Positions 53,787 to 62,957 of a stretch of DNA of 64,000 nucleotides are shown here, in pieces. Positions within the stretch are counted from its first letter, which is position 1. Each line of letters begins with the position of its first letter. A model generated the notes under the pieces. That model ran no database searches. It was not told the DNA's origin and was given only the letters and a program-made list of their open reading frames with translations. Source of the DNA: Rhodococcus sp. 14-2483-1-2 (lineage in GTDB: Bacteria > Actinomycetota > Actinomycetes > Mycobacteriales > Mycobacteriaceae); the NCBI RefSeq assembly GCF_002259405.1, contig NZ_NPFW01000021.1, positions 248,001 through 312,000 on the forward strand, in the 5' to 3' direction. A program made the position numbers and the translations under genes.

Positions 53787-53858
53787 GGGCGTATAGCTCA
53801 GCGGTAGAGCTCTGGTTTTACACACCAGCGGTCGGGGGTTCGAACCCCTCTGCGCCCA
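53787..53858 (+). tRNA. tRNA-Val (TAC)
   Basis: A 72-nt cloverleaf. The acceptor is GGGCGTA/TGCGCCC, the anticodon stem is CTGGT/ACCAG with loop TTTACAC (anticodon TAC), and the T arm is GGGGG-TTCGAAC-CCCTC. The 3' CC follows directly but the final A is not encoded. Confidence 0.93.
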
Positions 53859-54093
53859 CCCTCGATCGAATTGCCACAGGTGTCGTCGTCCCTGATTCGG
53901 CCCGCCGGTCATCATCGGTCACAGTCGACCTCGTCCGTATCTGCCCGTCCATGCTCACGGCGCTTCACATCCGGTTCGTCGGCTGCGTGAGGTGACGGTT
54001 ACGCGTCGACTCCTCACGTGCAACGGCTCGGAAACGACTGCCCAGCATCATCGGTGGGACGAGCGCGAACTTCGATACGGGCGAGGCTTGACC

Positions 54094-55077
54094 ATGGAGC
54101 ATTGGACGACGGAAGACCTGCCGGTGACCGACCAATTCGGCTACTGGCGCGACGCGATCTGCGACGCGTTCACACCGTTGTTCCCCCGCCGCCCGGCCGT
54201 AGACCCGACAGCCTCGTCGACACCCGGTGGGATGAGCGGGTGGGTTCGCGCTGCACCGGTTGGATCCATTCGGCTTGCGGAAATCGCGTCGGAGCCTCAA
54301 CTCCACATTCACGGGCGTTCAGAGGTAGCGAGAACCACGGAGGACGTGACGTTCGTGAATCTGGTCTTGGAGGGCAGCTGTGTCGGGAGTCAGGCAGGCC
54401 GGACGTGTGTCGTGAACGCAGGCGATTTCGCGTTGTTCGATGCAACTCGACCGTTCGGACTCGATTACCGGAGCAGGTGGAGAGTGCTGTCGATGAAGGT
54501 CCCCAACGGCATGTTGACACCGTTGATCAAGGACTCGAACGGGAGAACCGCAGTATCTTTCTCGCCGGCCAATGCGTCCGCGCACGTAGCCGGCGCCGCG
54601 ATGACTGCGGTGTGGCAGCGAGCCGATCGAATGGGGCGCGCGGATGTCCTTGCCACCAATTCGGCACTGCTCACTCTCATCGCATCAGCGGCCGGATCGA
54701 GCAGAGAAGAAGGGGCCGTCGACGGCCGGAGCATCCGAGCCGAGACGAGAGCCGCCATCAACACCTATGTGGCAGAACAGATTCGATTTGGATCGGTGCC
54801 TGCCGAGCACACCGCGCGGCGCTTCTCCATCTCCGTACGCAAGCTCCACCAGCTGTACGAGGAGACCGACCTCTCGTATGCCCGAACTGTCATGAAGTCG
54901 CGAGTCGAGGCGTGCGCCGCAGATCTCGACTCGGCGACCCGGCCGACGTCGATGTCCACCCTCGCAGCTCGGTGGGGTTTCGCGGACCTGTCGCATCTCA
55001 ATCGTGTCTTCAGAACGCACAAAGGCTGTCTGCCTTCGGAATACCTCGGTCGACGAGCCGCGTCTCCGTCGTCATGA
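54094..55077 (+). CDS. AraC-family transcriptional regulator
   Basis: A 327-residue regulator with an N-terminal cupin-like ligand domain (about 20-200, the AraC_binding_2 type) and a C-terminal AraC helix-turn-helix pair (about 225-325; AEHTARRFSISVRKLHQLYE and STLAARWGFADLSHLNRVFR). The ATG at 54094 has GAGG 8 nt upstream. Convergent with the SDR-SnoaL genes, separated by an 11-bp hairpin. It may control these genes; the ligand is unknown. Confidence 0.88.
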   Translation: MEHWTTEDLPVTDQFGYWRDAICDAFTPLFPRRPAVDPTASSTPGGMSGWVRAAPVGSIRLAEIASEPQLHIHGRSEVARTTEDVTFVNLVLEGSCVGSQAGRTCVVNAGDFALFDATRPFGLDYRSRWRVLSMKVPNGMLTPLIKDSNGRTAVSFSPANASAHVAGAAMTAVWQRADRMGRADVLATNSALLTLIASAAGSSREEGAVDGRSIRAETRAAINTYVAEQIRFGSVPAEHTARRFSISVRKLHQLYEETDLSYARTVMKSRVEACAADLDSATRPTSMSTLAARWGFADLSHLNRVFRTHKGCLPSEYLGRRAASPSS

Positions 55078-55090
55078 CACCGACGGACGT

Positions 55091-55130
55091 GCTCACCGCC
55101 CGGTGCACTGTCTGCTTCGGGGCGGTGAGC
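55091..55130. terminator. Bidirectional terminator between AraC and SDR genes
   Basis: GCTCACCGCCC (55091-55101) and GGGCGGTGAGC (55120-55130) form an 11-bp perfect stem with an 18-nt loop, between convergent genes. Confidence 0.7.
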
Positions 55131-55138
55131 GCCGACGA

Positions 55139-55909
55139 TCACATTCCGGTCATGCCGCCGTCCGCGGTGAAGATGCTTCCGGTGACGTAGGACGCCTTGT
55201 CCGAGGCCAGGAAGAGCACGACATTCGCGATCTCCTCGGGCTCGGCGTACCGCTTGATGGCGGTGCTGTCGGCGAACTGAGACTTCGCTGCCTCGGGGTT
55301 GTCGGCCGACAGGCCGTTTTCGATTCCGCGCATCATGCGAGTGTTCACCGGACCGGGACACACTGCGTTCACTCGAACACCGCTGTCTGCTGCTTCCAAT
55401 GCAGCCACGCGCGTCAGGCCGATCACAGCGTGCTTCGAGGCGGTGTACACACCGAGGGCGGGAAAGCCGATCAACCCGGCCATCGACGACGTGTTGACGA
55501 TGGCACCCGACTTCTGTGTGATCATCGTCGACAGGACGTGTTTGATGCCGAAGAACGATCCCTTGACGTTCACGTCGAGGATCGTGTCCACGGTCTCGGC
55601 GTCGGTATCGACCAGGGCTCCGGTCTTACCTTCCACGCCCGCATTGTTGAAGAAGACGTCGATCCTGCCGAACCGCGTTGTGGCACCGGCGACGTATCCC
55701 TCGACCTCACTTTCGCTCCTGACATCGGCTGCGACGAGTAGCAGTCGGTTCTCGGGGAGGCCCAGATCGGCGGCGATCTTCTCGAGCGCCGACAGTGACA
55801 GATCCACCAACACCAACGTGGCACCTTGTTCGGCGAACGCCTTTGTCGCAGCGTGGCCGATGCCGCCGGCTGCACCGGTGATCAGAACTACCTTGTCTTC
55901 GAAATCCAT
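55139..55909 (-). CDS. Short-chain dehydrogenase/reductase
   Basis: A 256-residue classical SDR. The cofactor loop is TGAAGGIG (residues 11-18) with Asp in VLVDLS after strand 2, favouring NAD+. NNAGVEG, Ser in TSSMAG and YTASKH complete the catalytic set. The C-terminal YVTGSIFTADGGM is typical. It resembles alicyclic alcohol dehydrogenases. It lies 26 nt after the SnoaL-like gene, so they are probably cotranscribed. Confidence 0.9.
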   Translation of the reverse strand: MDFEDKVVLITGAAGGIGHAATKAFAEQGATLVLVDLSLSALEKIAADLGLPENRLLLVAADVRSESEVEGYVAGATTRFGRIDVFFNNAGVEGKTGALVDTDAETVDTILDVNVKGSFFGIKHVLSTMITQKSGAIVNTSSMAGLIGFPALGVYTASKHAVIGLTRVAALEAADSGVRVNAVCPGPVNTRMMRGIENGLSADNPEAAKSQFADSTAIKRYAEPEEIANVVLFLASDKASYVTGSIFTADGGMTGM

Positions 55910-55935
55910 GATTGCCTTCTTCGTTTCGCGAGTGG

Positions 55936-56367
55936 TCAGACGGGTTCGGTGACGGCGGTGAAGTCAGCGATCTTGGTGTGCGCGGTGACGTCCCTGCACG
56001 AGTACTTCCACCCGCTGTCCGTCTTTTCGAGCGCGTCGTTGTACTCGCAGATGGTCCCTTCGGTACGTCCGTCTTTCGCCGAGAAGAAGAGGAGATAGCA
56101 CTTCTGAGTGGCTTCGTTGCCGCTCACCGTGATGATCTCGTTGGTCGTGAGGTGGTGCATTCGCCCGAACGCCTCGGTGACGATGGGCATGAAGCGAATC
56201 AGTTCCTCTGTGCCAGTCGGGGTCTGGCCCGGAAGGAGGGCGTTGAAGACGCCCGTGGAGGTGAAACAGTCGGCCCAGGCAGGACCGTCGGTTTCGTCCA
56301 CCGCGAAGTTGTAACGAGCGTTGAGTTCTTGGATGGCGTGTACGTCTTCCACCGGTGAGTCGGTCAT
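55936..56367 (-). CDS. SnoaL/NTF2-fold protein
   Basis: A 143-residue protein of the SnoaL-like (NTF2) superfamily, with the typical start DVHAIQELNARYNFAVDETDG followed by WADCFTSTGVF. His residues in GRMHHLTTNE sit where LinA and scytalone-dehydratase-like members have catalytic His. The reaction (dehydratase, isomerase or dehydrohalogenase) cannot be deduced. AGGAG precedes the ATG. Linked to an SDR and an AraC regulator, it looks like part of a small catabolic cluster. Confidence 0.82.
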   Translation of the reverse strand: MTDSPVEDVHAIQELNARYNFAVDETDGPAWADCFTSTGVFNALLPGQTPTGTEELIRFMPIVTEAFGRMHHLTTNEIITVSGNEATQKCYLLFFSAKDGRTEGTICEYNDALEKTDSGWKYSCRDVTAHTKIADFTAVTEPV

Positions 56368-56602
56368 GGCGCTCCTGTCGAAATGGCTGAGCCGCCGATG
56401 TACAGCGGCACTGATACTCGGAGGGCGACAGTGACCTCGCGAGGTACCCCACGGACGAGAGTCGTTCTCGGTCGAGTGGGGCGACAGAATTCATCCAAGC
56501 GCGAGACGGTTCGGCTGCATCGAACCAGCGTGCACATGTTCTGGTACGGATGCGCACACATGACGGAGTCAGAGGGTATTCAGGGGCGCGTCCGATCGGG
56601 GG
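56368..56602. other. Intergenic region between SnoaL-like and monooxygenase genes
   Basis: The 235 nt hold the SnoaL promoter. A perfect 12-bp palindrome ACCTCGCGAGGT lies at 56434-56445 and is a possible operator. No gene or RNA was recognised. Confidence 0.4.
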
Positions 56603-57994
56603 TCACGCCTGCGTGCGATGGCTCTCGACCTCCCGAACGATCTGCTGTGCCCGGTGTTCCTCGGGCAGTCGATCGCCCTTGCCGAAGAGCTTGTGGCGCA
56701 ATGTGCCCGGCGTGTATTCGGTGCGATAGACGCCGCGGCGCTGCAATTCGGGTACGACGTAGTGCACGACGTCCTCGAAGGTTCCCGGTGTGATGGCGTA
56801 GGCGAGATTGAAGCCGTCCACGTCGGTCTCGTCCACCCACTCCTGCAGTTGATCCGCGACCTCGCCGGGGGAACCGACGATGCGCGGACCTGCACCGCCG
56901 ATGCCGCCCCACTCGGCGATATCGCGCACCGTCCATTCCTTGCCATCGGCTCCGATGGACTGGAACGACGCGACGAACGACTGAATGGCATTGCTCTCGA
57001 CATTGCCGAGCGGCTCGTCGAGCGCATACCGCGACAGGTCGACGCCCATCCAGCCTGACATGAACACCAACGCACCCTCGGCACTGGCATACGAACGATA
57101 CTCGTCGTGCTTGGCATGAGCCAGCTCGGATGTCTCATCGGTGACGATGGTGAGCAGCTGATAGATCCGCGCCGAATACGGATCGCGCCCGGCATCGCGC
57201 AATGCTCGACGGATACTCGAAACCGTCTGCGCCAGAATCTCCTTGGTGGGCGCGCCGACGAAGATCGCCTCCGCATTCTGCGCGGCGAACCGTACGCCAC
57301 GCGGTGACGCGCCGGCCTGGAAGATCACCGGTGTCCGCTGAGACGACGGCTCGGCGAGGTGGATGCCCGGGACAGTGAAGTGCTTGCCGCGGTGGTTGAT
57401 TCGATGCACCTTGGCGGGATCGGTGAACACACCGGTCTCGCGATCACGGACCACCGCGTCGTCGTCCCACGACGCCTCCCACAGCTTGTAGAGCACCTCG
57501 AGGTATTCGTCGGCGTGGTCGTAACGGTCGTCGTGCTTCAGCTGGTCGTCGTGGCCCATGTTCTGCGCCGCCGACGGCAGGTACCCGGTGACTACATTCC
57601 AGCCGATCCGGCCGTTGGTGAGGTGATCGAGCGTGGAGAGCCGTCGCGCGAACGGATACGGATGCTCAAAACCGGTACCCGCAGTGATGCCGAACCCCAG
57701 ATGTTCGGTCACTGCGGCCTGTGCACTGACGAGCAGCAGCGGATCCGAGACTGGAATCTGCGCACCGTGTCGGATGGCAGCGTCGTGATTGCCGCCGTAC
57801 ACGTCGTAGGTGCCGAGAACGTCGGCGACGAACAGGCCGTCGAACAGGCCCCGTTCCAACAACTTCGCCAGATCGGTCCAGTAGCCGAGTTCCTTGTACC
57901 GCCACGACTGATCCAACGGATGACGCCACAGACCGGGGGACTGATGCGCGACGCAATTCATGTCGAAGGCATTGAAACGAATCTCGCGTGACAC
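56603..57994 (-). CDS. LLM-class FMN-dependent monooxygenase (NtaA/SnaA/DszA type)
   Basis: A 463-residue luciferase-like flavin monooxygenase of the NtaA/SnaA/DszA group, which oxidises chelators, sulfones or similar carbon-nitrogen and carbon-sulfur bonds using FMNH2 from a separate reductase. Recognisable segments are SWRYKELGYWTDLAKLLERG, the NGRIGWNVVTGYLPSAAQN flavin-site stretch and VIFQAGASPRGVRFAAQNAE. AAGGAG lies 6 nt before the GTG. It is divergent from a MetNIQ-type importer and a nitroreductase, pointing to uptake plus oxidative cleavage of a small organosulfur or organonitrogen compound. Confidence 0.9.
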   Translation of the reverse strand: MSREIRFNAFDMNCVAHQSPGLWRHPLDQSWRYKELGYWTDLAKLLERGLFDGLFVADVLGTYDVYGGNHDAAIRHGAQIPVSDPLLLVSAQAAVTEHLGFGITAGTGFEHPYPFARRLSTLDHLTNGRIGWNVVTGYLPSAAQNMGHDDQLKHDDRYDHADEYLEVLYKLWEASWDDDAVVRDRETGVFTDPAKVHRINHRGKHFTVPGIHLAEPSSQRTPVIFQAGASPRGVRFAAQNAEAIFVGAPTKEILAQTVSSIRRALRDAGRDPYSARIYQLLTIVTDETSELAHAKHDEYRSYASAEGALVFMSGWMGVDLSRYALDEPLGNVESNAIQSFVASFQSIGADGKEWTVRDIAEWGGIGGAGPRIVGSPGEVADQLQEWVDETDVDGFNLAYAITPGTFEDVVHYVVPELQRRGVYRTEYTPGTLRHKLFGKGDRLPEEHRAQQIVREVESHRTQA

Positions 57995-58163
57995 GGGGGA
58001 ACTCCTTCGGCGGGACGACCTGTCCGAATATCGACAGCGGTGCGACGCTACCGACGACCCAGGCCGGTGGGAACAGTTCGGATCGTGATGAGTCGATAGC
58101 TGGTCATGGAGCCGCCGACACCTCAGTGTTGCGCCGTCACATCACTGAAAAGAGCGTCGGAGC

Positions 58164-59171
58164 ATGATCGAAATAGCGCAGTTGACCAAGACCTACGGGA
58201 CGGGGAAGAACACAACCGTCGTACTCGACCGGCTGGATTTCTCGGTTCGGTCCGGCGAGATTCTCGCCGTGGTCGGCCCCAGTGGTGCCGGCAAGAGCAC
58301 GCTGGCCCAATGCATCAACTTGCTCACCCGGCCCACCTCGGGCTCGGTGATCGTCAACGGGGACGACCTGACGGCGTTGAATGCCAAGCAACTTCGGGTG
58401 GCGCGGCGGCGCATCGGTACCGTGTTTCAGTCTTCGAGTCTGCTCTCGCGTCGAACCGTGGCGGAGAACGTCGCCTTGCCATTGGACTTCCTCGGGGCCA
58501 CGAAAGCCGAGACGGCCAGGAGAGTGGGTGAGCTTCTCGACCGAGTCGGGTTGTCCGACAAAGCCGCTCGCTATCCCTTTCAACTCTCGGGCGGACAGCG
58601 TCAACGAGTGGGGATTGCGCGAGCGTTGGCGCTTCGACCGTCGGTGCTGCTCTCCGACGAGGCCACCTCCGGCTTAGATCCGCAGACCACCGAATCGGTG
58701 GTCGAGTTGCTGCGAGAACTGCGCCAGGACCTCGACCTTGCCATCGTGTTCATCACCCATGAAATGGATACCGTTCTGCGAGCCGCAGATTCGGTAGCTC
58801 GACTCGATCACGGACGCATCGTCGAATCCGGGAACCTCGTCGATCTGCTGACCGACCACACCTCAGCGCTCGGTTACGAGCTGCGCCCCAGGCGTGAGGA
58901 CGCACAGGCCGCGGCCGGCGACGTGCAATGGAACGTGACCTACGATTCGCCCGAGGTTCCGCAGGACTGGATCGGCCGGTTGGGTCAGGACCTGGGCTCA
59001 CCGGTGGCGCTACTCGGAGCATCGGTCCAGGTTGTCGCCGGAGTAGCTGTCGGCAGCGCGTCACTCGGCATCGGTGCCCACCTGAGTGCACGCGTTCCCG
59101 GTGCGCTGGAGGCGCTGGGGTTGTCCGGTTCGCCGCTCACCGAGCAGACGATCCTCGAGGCCGCGTCGTGA
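58164..59171 (+). CDS. MetN-type ABC transporter ATP-binding protein
   Basis: A 335-residue ABC ATPase. Walker A is GPSGAGKST (38-46), the signature is LSGGQRQRVGIARAL and Walker B is VLLSDEATSGLDP. The C-terminal NIL ligand-sensing domain (about 255-335) is typical of methionine importers, in which substrate binding inhibits transport. The ATG at 58164 is used; the permease GTG overlaps its stop. The substrate may be methionine or a related sulfur compound. Confidence 0.9.
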   Translation: MIEIAQLTKTYGTGKNTTVVLDRLDFSVRSGEILAVVGPSGAGKSTLAQCINLLTRPTSGSVIVNGDDLTALNAKQLRVARRRIGTVFQSSSLLSRRTVAENVALPLDFLGATKAETARRVGELLDRVGLSDKAARYPFQLSGGQRQRVGIARALALRPSVLLSDEATSGLDPQTTESVVELLRELRQDLDLAIVFITHEMDTVLRAADSVARLDHGRIVESGNLVDLLTDHTSALGYELRPRREDAQAAAGDVQWNVTYDSPEVPQDWIGRLGQDLGSPVALLGASVQVVAGVAVGSASLGIGAHLSARVPGALEALGLSGSPLTEQTILEAAS

Positions 59172-59872
59172 TCGCAATTGTGGCCGCAGGCAACAAGGTT
59201 CCGGTCGATGAACTGCCCGCACTGCTGTTGCCCGCATTGGGCGACACACTGACGATGGTCGGGATAGTGATGTTCATCGTGGTGCTCGTCGGTGTACCGC
59301 TGGGTTCGACGCTGTTCAACCTGGGCCCCGGCGGGCTGTTCGAGAACCCGGTGCTCCATGCGCCGGTCAGCTGGATCGTCAGTATCGGGCGGTCGTTGCC
59401 GTTTCTGATCTTGATGGCTGCACTGGTTCCGGTCACGCGATGGATCACCGGGACCAACATCGGTATCGCAGCCGCTGTGGTGCCGATGTCGTTGGCGGGC
59501 ATCGCGTTCTTCACCCGCATCGTCGAGAACTCTCTGCGCTCGGTCCCGACGTCGGTGGTCGACGTCGCCCGGGCGTCGGGTGGCTCCACATTGCAGGTCA
59601 CCACCACGCAGTTGTCCGAGGCGGTGCCGTCGATCATCGGTGGATTGACCATCAACGTCATCGCCATGATCGAATACTCGGCCATCGCCGGAACGATCGG
59701 TGCAGGCGGAATCGGTTATGTCGCAGTCACATACGGATACCAAAGATTCGATCACACCGTCATGATCGCAACGATCGTCATCCTGATTCTCACCGTCGCC
59801 GCCGTCCAGCTCGTCGGCGACGCGCTCGTTCGCTACACCACACCTCATCAACGCGCTGTGCGCACTGTCTGA
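59168..59872 (+). CDS. MetI-type ABC transporter permease
   Basis: A 234-residue permease with about five or six helices and the MetI signature ENSLRSVPTSVVDVARASGG with ATQ-like TTTQLSEAVPSIIGG. The GTG overlaps the MetN stop (GTGA), so translation is coupled. It is the channel of the importer encoded at 58164-60785. Confidence 0.9.
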   Translation: MIAIVAAGNKVPVDELPALLLPALGDTLTMVGIVMFIVVLVGVPLGSTLFNLGPGGLFENPVLHAPVSWIVSIGRSLPFLILMAALVPVTRWITGTNIGIAAAVVPMSLAGIAFFTRIVENSLRSVPTSVVDVARASGGSTLQVTTTQLSEAVPSIIGGLTINVIAMIEYSAIAGTIGAGGIGYVAVTYGYQRFDHTVMIATIVILILTVAAVQLVGDALVRYTTPHQRAVRTV

Positions 59873-59897
59873 ACCACATTCGAGAGGTCCATTCACC

Positions 59898-60785
59898 ATG
59901 ACAACGTCCACCGAAGCACACGGCTTCGAGCTGAAGAACCGTCGAAAGGCGCCCTGGATCATCGCGGCCGTCGTACTGCTGATCGCCCTAGCGGTGGTTG
60001 TCCGCATCGCGTTCTTCGGCGACACGGCCTCGGCCAACGAGACCGAGGGCGCAACCCTTGTTGTCGCCACTGCCGAAGGCAATGCATCCGAGCAGGCCCT
60101 GGTCGAATTCGTCGCTGACCAGGTTGCCCCCAAGTACGGCATCACAGTCGCATTCCGCGGACTCGCCGACAGCAACACCATCAACCGCGCGGTGAGTGAG
60201 GGCGAAGTGGCCGCCACGGTCTACCAGCACAAGCTGTGGCTCGGCCAGGTCCTCGAATCCAACCCGGACTTCCAGGAGGAAGCCGCAACCCCGGTGTTTC
60301 GCTGGGGCTTCGGACTCTGGTCCGACAAGTACTCCGACCCGGCCCAATTGCCGGACGGCGCAACAGTGTCGCTGTACTCCGACCCGGCCAACGAAGCCCA
60401 GGGCCTGTGGGTACTCGAACGAGCAGGTCTGATCACTCTCGACCCCGCGGTCGACAAGTCGACGGCTACGCAGAAGGACATCGTCGGAAACCCTAAGAAC
60501 CTGCAGTTCACGCTGCTGGACTTCGCAGCGCAATCGCGGGCGCTGCCGGATCTCGATGCAGCAGTGGGCTACACCGAGTACTACCTCGCCGCAGGCATCC
60601 CCGTCGAGAAGCAGATCTTCGCGCCGCCTGCACCGGACGAGTTCGCCGGCCAGCTCACCATCGGTAGCCGCTGGGCCGATACCGACAACATCAAGAATCT
60701 CGTTGCGGCCTTCAAGGATCCTGCGGTGCAGGAATTCCTGGCCACCGACCCGCGAGTGAAAGACATCCTGCTACCCCTGCAGTAG
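59898..60785 (+). CDS. NlpA/MetQ-type substrate-binding protein with an uncleaved membrane anchor
   Basis: A 295-residue NlpA-family binding protein. Residues 13-40 are KNRRKAPWIIAAVVLLIALA..., a positively charged segment and a membrane helix, but no lipobox Cys follows, so the protein is probably anchored by the helix rather than by lipid. The mature domain has YGITVAFRGLADSNTINRAV, VYQHKLWLGQVL and VGYTEYYLAAGIPVEKQI. It completes the importer and ends in a strong terminator. In this family the ligand is usually methionine. Confidence 0.88.
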   Translation: MTTSTEAHGFELKNRRKAPWIIAAVVLLIALAVVVRIAFFGDTASANETEGATLVVATAEGNASEQALVEFVADQVAPKYGITVAFRGLADSNTINRAVSEGEVAATVYQHKLWLGQVLESNPDFQEEAATPVFRWGFGLWSDKYSDPAQLPDGATVSLYSDPANEAQGLWVLERAGLITLDPAVDKSTATQKDIVGNPKNLQFTLLDFAAQSRALPDLDAAVGYTEYYLAAGIPVEKQIFAPPAPDEFAGQLTIGSRWADTDNIKNLVAAFKDPAVQEFLATDPRVKDILLPLQ

Positions 60786-60792
60786 CAGCACC

Positions 60793-60830
60793 CTGCGCCC
60801 GACGGTCCAGCAGCCGACCGTCGGGCGCAG
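60793..60830 (+). terminator. Terminator after the MetNIQ-type operon
   Basis: CTGCGCCCGACGGTC (60793-60807) and GACCGTCGGGCGCAG (60816-60830) form a 15-bp perfect stem with an 8-nt loop CAGCAGCC, 7 nt after the stop. Confidence 0.85.
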
Positions 60831-60883
60831 CCGTGGTGTTACGTTCGACCCGCACCCGATGGCACCGACACGAGGCGGACGAT

Positions 60884-61558
60884 GTGACCCGGTACGACGC
60901 GCTGACAGAACTACTCGACGAGCGGTACTCGTGCCGGCAGTTCCTGCCGACGCAGGTCTCGCGCGAGGTACTCGAACAGCTGCTGTCGGCCGCCCGGCGC
61001 ACACCTTCTTGGTCCAACACCCAGTCGTGGCAGATCATCGTGACCGAAGGCGATGCCACCCGGAAGTTCTCCGACGCCTTGGTGGAGCACCTGGCGTCCG
61101 GTGTGCCGCAACCGGACTTTCCGTTCCCGGCGAATTACAACGCTCTGCACCGTGCACGGCGACGTGAATGCGGTGGCGCGCTGTACGAGAGCATCGGGGT
61201 GGTCAAGTCCGACACCGAGGCGACAACGCGTCAATTCATTCGCAACTACGAGCTGTTCGACGCGCCGCATGCAGCCATCATCACCACCGATGCCGACCTG
61301 GGCGTGTACGGCGCGGTCGATTGCGGGTTGTATCTGCAGACTTTCCTGCTGGCCGCCCAGAGTCTCGGTCTGGGAGCCATCGCACAAGCAGCCCTGGCCG
61401 CGTACTCACCGTTCCTGCACGAGTGGTTCGACATCCCGGACACTCGAAAAGTGGTGGCCGGAATCTCCTTCGGCTACCCGGACGAGACACACCCGATCAA
61501 CGGATTCCGTACCGGCCGAGCGCCTCTGGACGAGACGGTCACCTTCGTCGGACGCTGA
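60884..61558 (+). CDS. Nitroreductase-family flavoprotein
   Basis: A 224-residue FMN-dependent nitroreductase-fold enzyme. YSCRQFLPTQVSREVLEQLL carries the FMN-phosphate-binding Arg (RYSCR), followed by ARRTPSWSNTQSWQIIV and the C-terminal GLGAIAQAAL. The GTG at 60884 is chosen because the domain starts there and GAGGCGGA is upstream. It is separated from the importer by a terminator and overlaps the convergent symporter gene by 20 nt. It might supply reduced flavin or reduce quinones; the substrate is unknown. Confidence 0.87.
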   Translation: MTRYDALTELLDERYSCRQFLPTQVSREVLEQLLSAARRTPSWSNTQSWQIIVTEGDATRKFSDALVEHLASGVPQPDFPFPANYNALHRARRRECGGALYESIGVVKSDTEATTRQFIRNYELFDAPHAAIITTDADLGVYGAVDCGLYLQTFLLAAQSLGLGAIAQAALAAYSPFLHEWFDIPDTRKVVAGISFGYPDETHPINGFRTGRAPLDETVTFVGR

Positions 61559-62954
61559 CGTCGTCGTCGAGCGCACTCGTCGACGGCAGTACGTCTGCGG
61601 CTCGGCTGCCTGTCCGCAACCCGCCGTAGGTCTTCTGACGAATGGTCGCCAGAGTGATCATTCCGATCACGGCGGAGCCGATGACGAAGTACGCAGGTGA
61701 CACCGAGCTTCCGGTGCGGTCGATGAGCCACGTCGCAATGTAGGCGGCGGTCCCACCCGTGGCGATCGTCGCAATGTTGAAGCCGAGAGCGACGCCGGTC
61801 AGTCGAACTCGCGAGTCGAACAACGACGGGAACAGGGGAGCGGTTGCCGTCTGGATCAAGGGTGTGCCTACCGCGAAGAACATGAAAGCAATTGCAGCAA
61901 CGAACAACCCGTGTCCGCTCATCATCGACATTGCCGGGTACGCGAGCAGCGCCGAGGCGAGTAATCCGCTGGCCAGCACACGCACGCTGCCGAACCGATC
62001 CACCAGCAGCCCGGCGAGCGGCATTGACGCCGCGACGAGCACGATGACACCGGCCGCAGTCCAGGTGACCGAACTCTGACTGAATCCGCCTTCGCGCACC
62101 AGATGGATACCGATGTAGGTGAGCACCATGTATCCGGTCGCGTTCTGAGCCACACCCAGTCCGAAAACCTGCAGAACCTGCTTGGGATGAGTGCGAAGTA
62201 GTTCGGTCAACGGTGCCTTCGCCACCTCGTTTTCCGCGGCTGCATGGACGAACTGCGGGGTGTCTTCGATTCGCGTGCGGGTCCAGAGACAGAACAGCAC
62301 CAGGGGGATGCCGAGCAGGAACGGAATTCGCCAGCCCCAGCTGGTCATCTGCGCGTCGGTGGTGAGTGTGGAGGTGATCGCCACGGCGATGGCCGCGAGT
62401 GCGAAACCGCTGTTGCTACCCAGTGCGACGAAGGACGCACCGAGCCCCTTGCGTTTTTCGCCGACCGTCTCGTAGACGTATGTGAGCGCGCCTCCGAGTT
62501 CTCCACCGGCCGAGAAGCCCTGGACCAGACGGGCGATGACCAACAGGATCGGCGCGAGAACCCCCGCGTTCTCGTAGGTGGGGAGGAAGGCCATCAGTGC
62601 ACTGCCGACGCCCATGAGCAGAACAGAGAACAATAAGGCGCGCTTGCGCCCGTGTCTGTCACCGAGGCGGCCGAAGAAGATTCCGCCGATCGGACGCATC
62701 AGGTAGGCAGATGCGAAGACGGCCAGACTCGCGAGCAACGACGCAGTCGGGTCGTCGCCGGGGAAGAACAATGGGCTGACGACGACCGCGAGGTAGGCGT
62801 AGACGGTGAGGTCGTAATACTCGACGATGGTGCCGACCGTGGCAGCGAGTACGCCACGGCGTCTGGTCTGCTCAGGGGTGCGAATGGTGGCCACGGACTG
62901 CTCCGATTCTGTGTGCGACGGCGACGAGGGGGCGAGATCTGCACGTGTCGTCAC
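61539..62954 (-). CDS. MHS-family MFS symporter (ProP/ShiA-like)
   Basis: A 471-residue metabolite:H+ symporter with 12 predicted helices. The MHS signatures are GTIVEYYDLTVYAYLAVVVS at the first helix, GGIFFGRLGDRHGRKRALL (motif A) and RLVQGFSAGGELGGALTYV. The GTG at 62954 is the first start; an in-frame GTG before ATIRTPEQ is possible. A perfect TTAACCGGTTAA palindrome lies 3 nt upstream. The 3' end overlaps the nitroreductase gene by 20 nt. Confidence 0.9.
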   Translation of the reverse strand: MTTRADLAPSSPSHTESEQSVATIRTPEQTRRRGVLAATVGTIVEYYDLTVYAYLAVVVSPLFFPGDDPTASLLASLAVFASAYLMRPIGGIFFGRLGDRHGRKRALLFSVLLMGVGSALMAFLPTYENAGVLAPILLVIARLVQGFSAGGELGGALTYVYETVGEKRKGLGASFVALGSNSGFALAAIAVAITSTLTTDAQMTSWGWRIPFLLGIPLVLFCLWTRTRIEDTPQFVHAAAENEVAKAPLTELLRTHPKQVLQVFGLGVAQNATGYMVLTYIGIHLVREGGFSQSSVTWTAAGVIVLVAASMPLAGLLVDRFGSVRVLASGLLASALLAYPAMSMMSGHGLFVAAIAFMFFAVGTPLIQTATAPLFPSLFDSRVRLTGVALGFNIATIATGGTAAYIATWLIDRTGSSVSPAYFVIGSAVIGMITLATIRQKTYGGLRTGSRAADVLPSTSALDDDVSVRRR

Positions 62955-62957
62955 ACC

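Noticed and set aside
58106..58163. Leader peptide with Cys-Cys before metN
   Set aside because: The frame beginning MEPPTPQCC has no stop codon before metN and runs on through it, so it cannot act as a short attenuator peptide.
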